Below are positions 8,147-17,065 of a stretch of DNA of 35,434 bases, one piece after another (the first letter of the stretch is position 1; each line of letters opens with the position of its first letter). Made by a program: the position numbers and the translations under genes. This stretch comes from Eubacteriales bacterium. Lineage in GTDB: Bacteria; Bacillota; Clostridia; Lachnospirales; Lachnospiraceae. The stretch spans positions 1 to 35,434 of the forward strand of contig JAUNJN010000025.1 of NCBI GenBank assembly GCA_030533235.1. The letters are read 5' to 3'. The notes beneath the pieces were generated by a model. That model made no database searches and had not been told where the DNA came from. It worked only from the letters and a program-made list of their open reading frames with translations.

Positions 8147-10468
8147 CTACTGTGTTTCCTCACTGAAATTCGAGCCCACTGATGATCCAAATTCATTTGT
8201 TACATTATTGTTTTCATATAAAATAACAACTTGAGCGGAACCTGTTTTATCCGTATAACCTGCTCTCGAAATATTAAATGTATGTGTTCTTGCATCCGGA
8301 CCGATACTCCACATCTGCTCATCAATCGGAACACCATTAAATAATATCTGCACAGTTACGGAATAACCATCATAGGATTCATTTGAGATAGATACAGAAC
8401 CGCTTACATTCAATGTATATGTCACGGTCTTTTCTTCCGGACCTTCGCTGATTACGATATCAACCGTTGTATCCTCTGCAACCTCTGTATTCGCAACCGG
8501 ATTTTGCTTTATTACCTGATCCTTTGGAGTCGTATCACTATTTTCATATGTTATTGTACCGAGCTTGAGATTTGCAGCCTCCAATGATTGTCTTGCCTGT
8601 GTCTCTGTCAAACCATTTAAGTTTGGTACGTTTACCTTCTTAACCTCGGAACCGTTACTGATAATAACCTTAACCTCGGAACCCTTTGGTGCCATACTGC
8701 CTGCTTCCGGCTCCGTCTTAATACAGAGATCCTTCTCTACCTCGTCGCTGAAGGAATATCCGTGAACAGGCTTAAAGCCTGCTTCTTCAAGTATGGTACA
8801 CGCCTGCTGATCGGTATATTTTGATACATCCGGTATTTCAACCGCCTCAGCACCTGCACTTACCTTTAACACAATTTCTTCATTGATGTCGACCATCTCA
8901 TCCTTTTTGAAATTCTGATCAAAGACATAACCTTCCTGCACTTCGTCATTTTCTTCCTGGACAATCTTAATCTTATCTTCCGGGAATCCCATATTTTTAA
9001 GCATCTTGACAGCGGCATCCTCCGAATAACCTAATACATCGATCATCGGAAGCTCGCTCACAAGCTCTTCCGTATCCGTATCTTCTGTAGACTTGCTTTT
9101 ACCAAATTTGAAGATACCGGTCAACTTACCGAGTACAACCATAAGCACGATAGCAATAATAACGGCTGTTACAACACCTGCAATCGTGACTGCTTTTCGA
9201 AGTCCCGGATCAATCTCTCCGTTTCCCTCATCTTCTTCATAATCGTCATCTTCGTAATCCGCAACTTTTTTGATACTGTTTTTCTTTACCGGAACAGGTT
9301 CTTCCTCTTCAAATGCATCCTCCCATGGGTCCTCATTTAACAGACTGTTGATTTTCTGGTTATTAACCGGCATCATGGAAATACCGGATACACCTGCAGT
9401 TCCCCCGGTGATTTCTCCCATCTCATTTTGAACCGGCGGGTTGTTGAATGTATTAAGCTGATTGTTTGTATATGGATTGTTATATCCGGCATTGTTGTAT
9501 GCCGCATTTCCGTAAGCATTTGTGTCATATGTATCCGTAGACGGATCCTTGTACGCGCTTCCGTCACGGATCGCACGAACATCCTCCTTCGTCCACTCCT
9601 GCGTCGGGCTGTTCGTAATAGCTGTCGGAGCAACAACAATATCGATATTTGGATTATTCTGAACACGCTTTAAGTCTGCAATTAACGCACTTGCCGTAAG
9701 ATATCTGCGCTCCGGTTTCTTCTGCGTTGCCTTCATAATTACCTTCTCAAAGCTGGAATAAATATCCGGATAATACTGTCTCGGCGGGATCATATCATTT
9801 TGAATATGCATCAAAGCAACGGATACATTGTTATCCCCTTCAAAAGGAACACGTCCCGTTACCATCTCATACATTGTCACACCAAGTGAATAGATATCAC
9901 TACGCTCATCACTGTATCCACCTCTTGCCTGCTCCGGAGAAATATAATGAACACTTCCGACTGCACCGGAAGTCAACGTGTTTGAAGACGCAGCTCTCGC
10001 AATACCGAAATCCGTAACCTTGATATTTCCGTTTTTGGCAACAATAATATTTTGAGGCTTAATATCTCTATGTATGATATGATTTTCATGTGCAGCCTCA
10101 AGACCTGATGCAATCTGAATTGAAAAATCTATGGCCTGCTCCATGCCAAGCCTTCCGTTTTGCTGAATATATTCCTTTAACGTAATACCATCCACAAGTT
10201 CAAGAACAATAAAATAGATACCCTCGTCATCATATACATCATATACATTTACAATATTCGGATGTGTCAGGCCGGCAGACGCCTGAGCCTCTGTCTTAAA
10301 TTTCGTTACGAAGTTTTTATCATTGCAAAATTCCGGCTTTAACACCTTAATTGCAACATTTCGATTGAGTCTGTGATCACGTGCCTTATACACAATAGAC
10401 ATACCGCCTGCGCCAACAACCGCAAGAATCTCATATCTGTCACATAACATCATTCCTGGTTTCAACAT
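8147..10468 (-). CDS. prkC: PASTA-domain Ser/Thr protein kinase (PrkC/Stk type)
   Basis: A 773-residue membrane kinase that senses muropeptides or lipid II and phosphorylates cell-wall, translation and metabolic targets. The kinase domain (about 1-275) has the glycine loop GAGGMS (19-24), lysine AIK (41), HRDIKPQN (133-140), DFG (153-155) and the activation segment up to SPEQARGG. An Asn/Tyr-rich linker with repeats such as AYNNAGYNNPYTNN and acidic stretches follows. One membrane helix, VTIAGVVTAVIIAIVLMVVL, lies near 435-455. Outside are three PASTA repeats, then about 95 residues rich in predicted beta-strands (YTLNVSGSVSISNESYDG) that are not PASTA. It lies next to its phosphatase stp. 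A 16-nt palindrome lies in the 48-nt gap upstream. Confidence 0.96.
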   Translation of the reverse strand: MLKPGMMLCDRYEILAVVGAGGMSIVYKARDHRLNRNVAIKVLKPEFCNDKNFVTKFKTEAQASAGLTHPNIVNVYDVYDDEGIYFIVLELVDGITLKEYIQQNGRLGMEQAIDFSIQIASGLEAAHENHIIHRDIKPQNIIVAKNGNIKVTDFGIARAASSNTLTSGAVGSVHYISPEQARGGYSDERSDIYSLGVTMYEMVTGRVPFEGDNNVSVALMHIQNDMIPPRQYYPDIYSSFEKVIMKATQKKPERRYLTASALIADLKRVQNNPNIDIVVAPTAITNSPTQEWTKEDVRAIRDGSAYKDPSTDTYDTNAYGNAAYNNAGYNNPYTNNQLNTFNNPPVQNEMGEITGGTAGVSGISMMPVNNQKINSLLNEDPWEDAFEEEEPVPVKKNSIKKVADYEDDDYEEDEGNGEIDPGLRKAVTIAGVVTAVIIAIVLMVVLGKLTGIFKFGKSKSTEDTDTEELVSELPMIDVLGYSEDAAVKMLKNMGFPEDKIKIVQEENDEVQEGYVFDQNFKKDEMVDINEEIVLKVSAGAEAVEIPDVSKYTDQQACTILEEAGFKPVHGYSFSDEVEKDLCIKTEPEAGSMAPKGSEVKVIISNGSEVKKVNVPNLNGLTETQARQSLEAANLKLGTITYENSDTTPKDQVIKQNPVANTEVAEDTTVDIVISEGPEEKTVTYTLNVSGSVSISNESYDGYSVTVQILFNGVPIDEQMWSIGPDARTHTFNISRAGYTDKTGSAQVVILYENNNVTNEFGSSVGSNFSEETQ

Positions 10469-10493
10469 AACAATCTATCCTTTCTGTTATATC

Positions 10494-10509
10494 CTACATA
10501 ATTATGTAG
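10494..10509. repeat. Perfect 16-nt palindrome between stp and prkC
   Basis: CTACATAATTATGTAG is its own reverse complement. It starts 8 nt after the stp stop and lies 25 nt before the prkC start. It could be a protein-binding site or a small mRNA hairpin that tunes prkC translation or mRNA processing. Confidence 0.6.
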
Positions 10510-10516
10510 CGATTTG

Positions 10517-11236
10517 CTATTCTGATAAGATGACAACGGAAATATTATCCGACCCACCATAATAATTGGCTCTGTCAACCAACGCTTGTGCAATCTGTTC
10601 GAGGTTGTGATGTTCCACTACAATGTCACGTATTTCGTCATCCTCTACCATGTTAGACAAACCGTCCGAACATAACAAATACTTATCATCTGCACTTATC
10701 TCTATCTCAAAGAAATCAGGTATGACCTCATCCCTGGATCCCATCGCCTTTGTAATGATGTTTTTTTCAGGGTGATTCCGACCTTTTTTTCGTTCGAGTT
10801 CGCCGCTTCGGATCAATTCCTCTACAAGAGAATGATCCATTGTGATTTGCTGAATCTCGGTCCCGATCACATACAACCTGCTGTCACCGACATTTGCAAC
10901 ATATAATCTTCCTTCCTCAGCAACGGCTGCAACCATCGTTGTACCCATTCCGTTTAAGTCAGGGTCATGACTTGCCGCCTTATAAATCTCATTATTTGCA
11001 AATATCATCGCTCGTTTTAGGATGGCTATTGGATTTTCCAATGTTGATTTTTCTACAAAATCAATCGTAATATCAATCGCCATGCGCGATGCTTTATCGC
11101 CGGCTCTGTGCCCGCCCATTCCGTCCGCAACAATATACAAATTCGGCAACGGTCCTACCGGCTTATCAGAAAAGAAAATACTATCCTGATTGTTGCTTCG
11201 CTTGTTTCCCGTATCTGATTTTCCAAACGATCTCAT
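10517..11236 (-). CDS. stp: PP2C-family Ser/Thr protein phosphatase (PrpC/Stp)
   Basis: A 239-residue metal-dependent phosphatase that removes phosphate from PrkC and its substrates. I start it at the ATG of MRSFGKSDTG (11236), which has GGAGGG 5 nt upstream. A longer frame back to 11281 overlaps rlmN and adds residues not seen in the family. PP2C motifs run in order: RSNNQDS, YIVADGMGGHRAGDKAS (metal ligands), GMGTTMVAA, VGDSRLY, LLCSDGLSNMV and GGSDNISVVIL at the C-terminus. The length is typical for bacterial Stp. It sits 16 nt after rlmN and 48 nt before prkC, the standard kinase-phosphatase pair. Confidence 0.95.
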   Translation of the reverse strand: MRSFGKSDTGNKRSNNQDSIFFSDKPVGPLPNLYIVADGMGGHRAGDKASRMAIDITIDFVEKSTLENPIAILKRAMIFANNEIYKAASHDPDLNGMGTTMVAAVAEEGRLYVANVGDSRLYVIGTEIQQITMDHSLVEELIRSGELERKKGRNHPEKNIITKAMGSRDEVIPDFFEIEISADDKYLLCSDGLSNMVEDDEIRDIVVEHHNLEQIAQALVDRANYYGGSDNISVVILSE

Positions 11237-11252
11237 TCGTACCCTCCAACAA

Positions 11253-12296
11253 TCACCGATGCACATCACTTTGTGCTGCATACTTTCTCCTCAACTGACC
11301 GCAGGCAGCGTCTATATCGCTACCCACACTCCTTCTTATAGTACCATTTATTGATTTTTTTTCAAGAGCTAATTTAAATTTTTGAACCGAATTTTCGTCA
11401 CTTTTCTCATAACTGCGCTCATCAATCGGATTTACGGGAATCAAATTCACATGACAATTGACTCCCCGCAGCAAATCCGCAAGACGGTTTGCATGGTCAA
11501 TCGAATCATTTTTCCCCTTTACCAAACTGTATTCAAATGTAATTCTACGTCCTGTTTCACGAAAATATGCCTTACATGCCTCTATTGTTTCCTGTAGTGT
11601 GTACCTGTGTGCAATCGGCATCAGTTCCTTTCGTTCCTCGTCGCTCGGTGCATGCAGAGACAGTGCAAAAGTAATTGTAAGTTTTTCCTTCGCAAGATCA
11701 TAAATACGCGGAACAATCCCACAGCTTGACACCGTAATATTTCTCTGGCTGATATTATACCCGTTCTCATCGGAAACAAGCTTCACAAAACGGATGAGAT
11801 TATCATAATTATCAAGCGGCTCTCCCGTTCCCATAACAACAATATTTGAGATGCGTTCTCCTGTTGCACGCATAACCGCATATACCTGCTCCAGCATTTC
11901 CGATGCGGTCAAATTACGCACCAGCCCACCGATAGTTGAGGCGCAAAAGCTACATCCCATCCTGCATCCTGCCTGAGAAGAAATACAAATCGAATTTCCA
12001 TAGGAATACCTCATAAAAACAGTTTCAATCATCTGACCGTCCTGCAGACGAAACAAAAATTTGATTGTCCCGTCTTTCTTTGACGTCATACGTGTTTCCT
12101 CCTCAATGACTGTGAATGATAATTCATGAATTTGCTCCCTTAACTGCTTCGGAAGATTTGTCATCATATCAACGGAAGCAACATATTTTTGATGCATCCA
12201 ACCAAACACCTGCTTGGCACGAAACGACGGCTGTCCCACCGACTGTAACCAATCCGCAAGCTCTGTCAAATACATGGATTTTATGTCAATACTCAT
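11253..12296 (-). CDS. rlmN: Dual-specificity radical-SAM RNA methyltransferase RlmN
   Basis: A 347-residue radical-SAM enzyme that methylates C2 of A2503 in 23S rRNA and A37 in some tRNAs. The 4Fe-4S motif is CRMGCSFCAS (CxxxCxxC). Other conserved parts are NIVVMGTGEPLDNYDN, the N-terminal helix-hairpin-helix-like region (LAEQ-type helix ADWLQSVGQPSFRAKQVF) and the C-terminal cysteine in SVGSDIDAACGQLR, which forms the covalent RNA intermediate. The length is normal. It begins 5 nt after rsmB, with AGAGGA about 8 nt upstream of the ATG. The gene sits between the rRNA methylase rsmB and the stp-prkC pair, as in many Firmicutes. Confidence 0.97.
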   Translation of the reverse strand: MSIDIKSMYLTELADWLQSVGQPSFRAKQVFGWMHQKYVASVDMMTNLPKQLREQIHELSFTVIEEETRMTSKKDGTIKFLFRLQDGQMIETVFMRYSYGNSICISSQAGCRMGCSFCASTIGGLVRNLTASEMLEQVYAVMRATGERISNIVVMGTGEPLDNYDNLIRFVKLVSDENGYNISQRNITVSSCGIVPRIYDLAKEKLTITFALSLHAPSDEERKELMPIAHRYTLQETIEACKAYFRETGRRITFEYSLVKGKNDSIDHANRLADLLRGVNCHVNLIPVNPIDERSYEKSDENSVQKFKLALEKKSINGTIRRSVGSDIDAACGQLRRKYAAQSDVHR

Positions 12297-12301
12297 ACAT
12301 T

Positions 12302-13585
12302 TTATCCTCTTTTCAAAACTGCAAAAAAGAAACCGTCACACGTATCCTTTCCCGGCAAAAACAATCGCATCTGCTCTAAAGAATACTCCGGATGCTCCTT
12401 TAAAAACCATTCAACATTTTCTTCGTTTTCAGATTTATTTATCGTACAGGTAGAATAAAGCAGTGTTCCACCCCGTTTTACATATCCGCTTATATTTTCC
12501 AGTATTTCTTTTTGTAGTGTAACAAGCGATTTGATACCATCCGGCTCTAATCGGTATTTAATATCATTTTTTCTGCCTATGATTCCAAGACCCGAGCAAG
12601 GAACGTCCGCAATCACGACATCCGCATCCGGCACATCAAACGGCTTCGTTGCATCATGTGCTGATATAGTTACATTGGAAAATCCGAGACGTTCTACATT
12701 TTCTTCGATAAGAGAAAGCTTATCCATAGAAACATCCATAGAGTAAATATGCCCGTCTCCCTGCAAATACTCTGCTGCCGCCGTTGTTTTTCCACCCGGT
12801 GCGGCACATACATCCATTACAATATCTCCCGGTTTGATTTTTGCAGCACGAACGGCACACATCGAGCTTTCATCCTGTACCGTAAATAATCCTTTTTTAT
12901 AGCCGGGCACCTTTCGAATAAAATCATATCGCCTGATTTTCAGTGCAGCCTCATCATAATCCCCGTCCAAAACTTCAATACCTGCATCAACAAGCATATT
13001 CCTTAAAGTTTCCTTATCTGTTTTACAAGTATTTATGCGAATTGTTGTAGGGCGATCCAAAAAGCAACCCTTGATGATTTGCATCGCCTGTTCCCCGTAA
13101 TCCGAAACAAATTTTTCAACAAGCCATTCCGGCATCGAATACCGTACAGACGCATACCGAACCGGATCCTTTTCCTGATTTGGATAGACAATTTGTTTCT
13201 TATTTCTGGCAATCGTACGAAGCACACCGTTTACAAAACCGGACAACCCCGAGAAACCATGCTTTCGCGCAAGTTTAACACTCTCACCAACTGCCGCATG
13301 ATCCGGAACCGCATCCATATACATAATCTGATAAGCTCCCATACGAAGCAGCGTACGAATCATAGGCTTGCATTTATTAATTTTTGTTTTTGAATATTGA
13401 TTCACAATATAATCCAGCGTGATTTTTGATTCCGTGACTCCCTCCGCAAGTCTTGACACAAATGCCCGTGTTTGTTTATCTTCAAACTGATTTTTTTTCA
13501 ATGCTTTTGTCAAGGCCATATTGGAGAAGGTACCGTTTATCTCAATATCCATCAAAATATCCAACACTATTTCCCGTGCATCCAT
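12302..13585 (-). CDS. rsmB: 16S rRNA (cytosine967-C5)-methyltransferase
   Basis: A 427-residue SAM-dependent methyltransferase that makes m5C967 in 16S rRNA. The N-terminal 130 residues form a NusB-like RNA-binding domain (AREIVLDILMDIEINGTFSN, then LLRMGAYQIMYMDAVPDHAA). The catalytic part has VCAAPGGKTTAAAEYL (SAM site), IADVPCSGLGIIGRKNDI with the first cysteine, and LLYSTCTINKSENE with the catalytic cysteine. The end FFFAVLKRG is standard. The length is normal. It starts 12 nt after fmt, in the conserved fmt-rsmB order. Some relatives have a zinc-peptidase gene between these two; here there is none. Confidence 0.96.
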   Translation of the reverse strand: MDAREIVLDILMDIEINGTFSNMALTKALKKNQFEDKQTRAFVSRLAEGVTESKITLDYIVNQYSKTKINKCKPMIRTLLRMGAYQIMYMDAVPDHAAVGESVKLARKHGFSGLSGFVNGVLRTIARNKKQIVYPNQEKDPVRYASVRYSMPEWLVEKFVSDYGEQAMQIIKGCFLDRPTTIRINTCKTDKETLRNMLVDAGIEVLDGDYDEAALKIRRYDFIRKVPGYKKGLFTVQDESSMCAVRAAKIKPGDIVMDVCAAPGGKTTAAAEYLQGDGHIYSMDVSMDKLSLIEENVERLGFSNVTISAHDATKPFDVPDADVVIADVPCSGLGIIGRKNDIKYRLEPDGIKSLVTLQKEILENISGYVKRGGTLLYSTCTINKSENEENVEWFLKEHPEYSLEQMRLFLPGKDTCDGFFFAVLKRG

Positions 13586-13597
13586 CGAATCACCTGT

Positions 13598-14530
13598 TTA
13601 CCCGCAAATCATTCCTACAGTAAGTTTATTTCCGTTTAAATAAGATGCGGCATCCATTTCCTTTTTTCCTTCCGGTTGCAAACGAAGAATACGAAGTACA
13701 TCCTCTCCGCATGCAATCTCAAAATACTTCTTTGTAATATTGATAATTTTACCCGGTGTTATATTTTCACCATCGTGTGAAACAACCTGTGCCCGAAATA
13801 ACTTTACATATTTCCCGTCAATGACTGTATATGCACAAGGCCATGGGTTCAGTCCTCGAATCAAGCGTTCAATTTCCGTTGCACTTTTTGTAAAATCAAT
13901 ATTGCCCATTTCCTTTTTCAGCATAACTGCATAACAGCTTTCTTCATCGTTTTGCTTTGTACGAACAGCCGTACCGTCCGCAAGCTTCTCCAACGTCATA
14001 AGTATAAGCTTTGCGCCTGCCTGCGCCAACTTATCATGAAGCGTACCTGCCGTATCCTCCGGCTCGATTGCAACGGTTGCAACATCTAACATATCTCCCG
14101 TATCAAGTCCCTTTTCCATATACATCGTCGTAACTCCGGTTTGCTTTTCTCCATCGATAATCGACCATTCGATTGGTGCCGCTCCGCGATATTTTGGTAG
14201 TAAGGATGCATGAATATTTATACATCCCATCGGCGGTATTGACAAAATGCTCTCTGGCAAAATCTGTCCGTATGCAGCAACCACAATAACATCCGGTGCA
14301 AATGCTGCAATCCGTTGTATATTTTCCTCACTTTTTAGTTTCTCCGGCTGATAAACCGGTATTCCCAATTCGAATGCTTTTGCCTTTACCGGTGTAGGAA
14401 CAAGTTTATTGCTACGCCCCTTCGCCTTATCCGGCTGTGTAAATACCGCAACTACCTCATGTCCGGCATCCACAAGTGATGAAAGTGCATGTACAGCAAA
14501 ATCCGGAGTTCCCATATATACGATTCTCAT
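13598..14530 (-). CDS. fmt: Methionyl-tRNA formyltransferase
   Basis: A 310-residue enzyme that formylates initiator Met-tRNA with 10-formyl-tetrahydrofolate. I start it at the ATG of MRIVYMGTPDFA (14530), the family's usual N-terminus, with AAAGGTTGGG upstream. A TTG four codons earlier is less likely. Motifs are MGTPDFAVHAL, VVAAYGQILPESIL, and INIHASLLPKYRGAAPIEWSI, which holds the catalytic Asn and His. The C-terminal OB-like domain for tRNA binding begins near GKIINITKKYFEIACG. The length is normal. It follows def by 18 nt, so formylation and deformylation genes are transcribed together. Confidence 0.96.
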   Translation of the reverse strand: MRIVYMGTPDFAVHALSSLVDAGHEVVAVFTQPDKAKGRSNKLVPTPVKAKAFELGIPVYQPEKLKSEENIQRIAAFAPDVIVVAAYGQILPESILSIPPMGCINIHASLLPKYRGAAPIEWSIIDGEKQTGVTTMYMEKGLDTGDMLDVATVAIEPEDTAGTLHDKLAQAGAKLILMTLEKLADGTAVRTKQNDEESCYAVMLKKEMGNIDFTKSATEIERLIRGLNPWPCAYTVIDGKYVKLFRAQVVSHDGENITPGKIINITKKYFEIACGEDVLRILRLQPEGKKEMDAASYLNGNKLTVGMICG

Positions 14531-14548
14531 ATAAACACCCAACCTTTT

Positions 14549-15037
14549 CTATTTATCGTTTGATTCTTCTATTTCCATATCAACACGATGAAGTCCGCCT
14601 TCAACCTTGTCTTTATATAAAATACCGTCCAAATGATCAAGTTCATGACAAATTGCTCGTGCAAAAAGCTCCTCACCCTCTACGATAATTTCATTCATAT
14701 CAATATCAAGCGCTTTACATACAACATGGTTTGGTCTTGTAACCTGACCGGAAAGTCCCGGAAGACTTAAGCAACCCTCTTCTCCGACCTGCTCTCCATC
14801 TACGGAAACAATTTCCGGATTAATTAATGTATACGCCTCGCCGTCACATACATCAATGACGACAATACGCTTTAGTATTCCAACCTGCGGTGCTGCAAGT
14901 CCCACTCCGTTTGCCTCATACATCGTATCATACATATCCCCAATCAAAGTCCTGATTCGGTCAGTCATTTTATCAACCGGCTTACATGTTTTTCTTAATA
15001 CATCATCACCATCTACACGAATTTTACGAATTGCCAT
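14549..15037 (-). CDS. def: Peptide deformylase
   Basis: A 162-residue metalloenzyme that removes the N-formyl group from new proteins at the ribosome exit. The three family motifs are present: GVGLAAPQVG (motif 1), EEGCLSLPG (motif 2, with the metal-binding cysteine) and HELDHLDGI (motif 3, HExxH-like, with two metal histidines and the catalytic glutamate). The length and the motif 2 sequence suggest the type I class. The start has a strong AGGAGG ribosome site. It lies 18 nt after priA and just before fmt, the standard priA-def-fmt order. Confidence 0.97.
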   Translation of the reverse strand: MAIRKIRVDGDDVLRKTCKPVDKMTDRIRTLIGDMYDTMYEANGVGLAAPQVGILKRIVVIDVCDGEAYTLINPEIVSVDGEQVGEEGCLSLPGLSGQVTRPNHVVCKALDIDMNEIIVEGEELFARAICHELDHLDGILYKDKVEGGLHRVDMEIEESNDK

Positions 15038-15055
15038 CTTTTTGTCCTCCTAAAA

Positions 15056-17065
15056 TTAATATGATTGCATCGGATCAACATCGATCTGAATGCTTGTCTG
15101 TTCATAGGAATATGCCTCTGCACATTCTCGCAGTTTTCGTAATATGTCATCCTCCATCGATTTAATATATATCACACGCCGATACATATCATTTAATCGA
15201 ACAATCGTTGCATCCGACGGACCAATGATTCGAGTTTTTCCTTCGTTATCTGTCAACTGCTTCAACATCTCCGTCAGTTGCTCGGACGCAGTCTGCGCCT
15301 TCTCATAATCAGAGGCAACGATAAGTACTACCATCATATGATATATCGGCGGATATTTCATCAGTCTTCGGTAAGACATTTCCATATCAAAGAAACTATT
15401 ATAATCCTGTTTTGCCGCTGAAGCAATTGCATAATGTTCCGGTCGATAGGTCTGAATCAGCACTTGACCGGGTTTTTGCCCTCTTCCTGCACGTCCTGCT
15501 GCCTGAGTTAAAAGAGAAAAGGTTCTCTCTCCTGCCCGATAATCATTTGCAAACAATGATATATCTGCAAGCATTACTCCAACCAGAGTAACATTATTAA
15601 AATCATGTCCTTTTACTATCATTTGCGTACCGATTAAAATATCTGCTTTGCGATTTAAAAAATCGGTAATTATTTCTGCATGTGCATTTTTGCGTATCGT
15701 TGTATCCTTGTCCATACGGAGTGTACGTGCTTTCGGGAATAATCTGTGTATTTCTTCCTCAACCTTTTGAGTACCGGTTCCAAAGCCGCCAATCAGCTTC
15801 GATGTACATTTCGGGCATTGCTTTGGTGCGCGCATCATATATCCGCAATAATGGCACTTCATAAATCCGTTGTCGTGCAACGATAACGATACATCACATT
15901 TCGGGCACGTAATGACTTCCCCGCATTCTCTGCAGGATACAAAACTATTATATCCCCTACGATTGATAAACAACATAATTTGCTCGCCCTTTTGCAAACG
16001 ATCCTCAATCAAATCATATAACTTCTTACTCACAATGCTTCGATTGCCGAGACGAAGTTCCTCCCTTAAGTCAACAACCGAAACCTCGGACATAAAAACC
16101 CCCTCCGGTCGTTCCTTAAGTTCCCAAAGCCGATACTTTCCAAGCTTTGCATATGCGTAGCTTTCGATAGTCGGTGTCGCAGACCCTAAAATTACCGCTG
16201 CCTGTTCAAATCTGCCTCTTGCAATCGCAGTCTCTCTTGCATGATATTTCGGAGTCTGTTCACTTTTATACGCCATGTCATGCTCTTCGTCAATAATAAT
16301 CAATCCTAAATTACGACATGGGGCAAACAATGCGGAACGGGGACCAATAATCACATCTGCCGTCCCATCTTGTGCCCGCATCATCTCACGGTATTTTTCA
16401 CCCTTACTCTGCTTTGAATGAATCAGTGCAACACGATCACCAAAGTGCTGCTTAAACCTTGCAACATTCTGATACGTAAGTCCGATTTCCGGAATTAAAA
16501 CAATCGCCTGACGACCTTCCTCAATGACCTTTTTGATACATCCGATATAAACTTCTGTTTTTCCGCTCCCGGTCACTCCGTGTAATAAATATGTGTCCCG
16601 CATACCTTTTTTATAATCCTCGGCAAAGCTGTCCACAAGGCATTGCTGCATCCTATTTAAACATATGACCGGTTGGCGTTCCAATTCGTAATTTGCCTCC
16701 GGAACCTTTTGCGCAGTATCACGTATTTTTTCTTTTACCGGCATTACTGTCTGCAGCGCATGATTCATCGTAGAACCATATGTATCCTTCATCCACACGG
16801 CAAGCTTAATAAGCTTTCCTTCAATTTGAAGCGCTTTATCCGGAATATCAATGATTTCCTTTATACGGTCAACGTCATATTCCGGTTTATCAGATATTCC
16901 GATAATATATCCCTTTCGGCGACGATTTCCCATTCCGAACGGTACAAGTGCCTGCGCACCTACTACCGCCCGGGACAAAAGTTCTTCCGGTATTTTATAT
17001 TGAAATGTCTTATCGATTGCTTCATGCGAAATATCGATGATTATATCCGCATATTGTTGTGACAT
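15056..17065 (-). CDS. priA: Primosomal replication-restart helicase PriA, short form
   Basis: A 669-residue superfamily 2 helicase that reloads the replisome at stalled forks. The N-terminal 3'-end-binding domain covers about 1-110. Walker A GVTGSGKTE is at 163-171, DEEH follows near 256, and later helicase motifs include GSATPTIES and QAAGRAGRG. The zinc-binding insertion has CRECGEVITCPKC and CHYCG...CPKC, eight cysteines in all. The E. coli protein has about 732 residues, with Walker A about 60 residues later. The segment that normally holds the winged-helix domain is reduced here to roughly 25-30 residues. The start has GGAGGA 6 nt upstream and lies inside the murE end, overlapping by 44 nt. 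Confidence 0.95.
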   Translation of the reverse strand: MSQQYADIIIDISHEAIDKTFQYKIPEELLSRAVVGAQALVPFGMGNRRRKGYIIGISDKPEYDVDRIKEIIDIPDKALQIEGKLIKLAVWMKDTYGSTMNHALQTVMPVKEKIRDTAQKVPEANYELERQPVICLNRMQQCLVDSFAEDYKKGMRDTYLLHGVTGSGKTEVYIGCIKKVIEEGRQAIVLIPEIGLTYQNVARFKQHFGDRVALIHSKQSKGEKYREMMRAQDGTADVIIGPRSALFAPCRNLGLIIIDEEHDMAYKSEQTPKYHARETAIARGRFEQAAVILGSATPTIESYAYAKLGKYRLWELKERPEGVFMSEVSVVDLREELRLGNRSIVSKKLYDLIEDRLQKGEQIMLFINRRGYNSFVSCRECGEVITCPKCDVSLSLHDNGFMKCHYCGYMMRAPKQCPKCTSKLIGGFGTGTQKVEEEIHRLFPKARTLRMDKDTTIRKNAHAEIITDFLNRKADILIGTQMIVKGHDFNNVTLVGVMLADISLFANDYRAGERTFSLLTQAAGRAGRGQKPGQVLIQTYRPEHYAIASAAKQDYNSFFDMEMSYRRLMKYPPIYHMMVVLIVASDYEKAQTASEQLTEMLKQLTDNEGKTRIIGPSDATIVRLNDMYRRVIYIKSMEDDILRKLRECAEAYSYEQTSIQIDVDPMQSY

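Noticed and set aside
9373-9673. Arginine- and isoleucine-rich open frames over the prkC linker
   Set aside because: They are frame shadows of the Asn/Tyr-rich linker codons of prkC.
11237-11281. Longer N-terminus for the stp phosphatase
   Set aside because: It overlaps rlmN and adds residues foreign to PP2C proteins; the ATG at 11236 has GGAGGG at the right distance.
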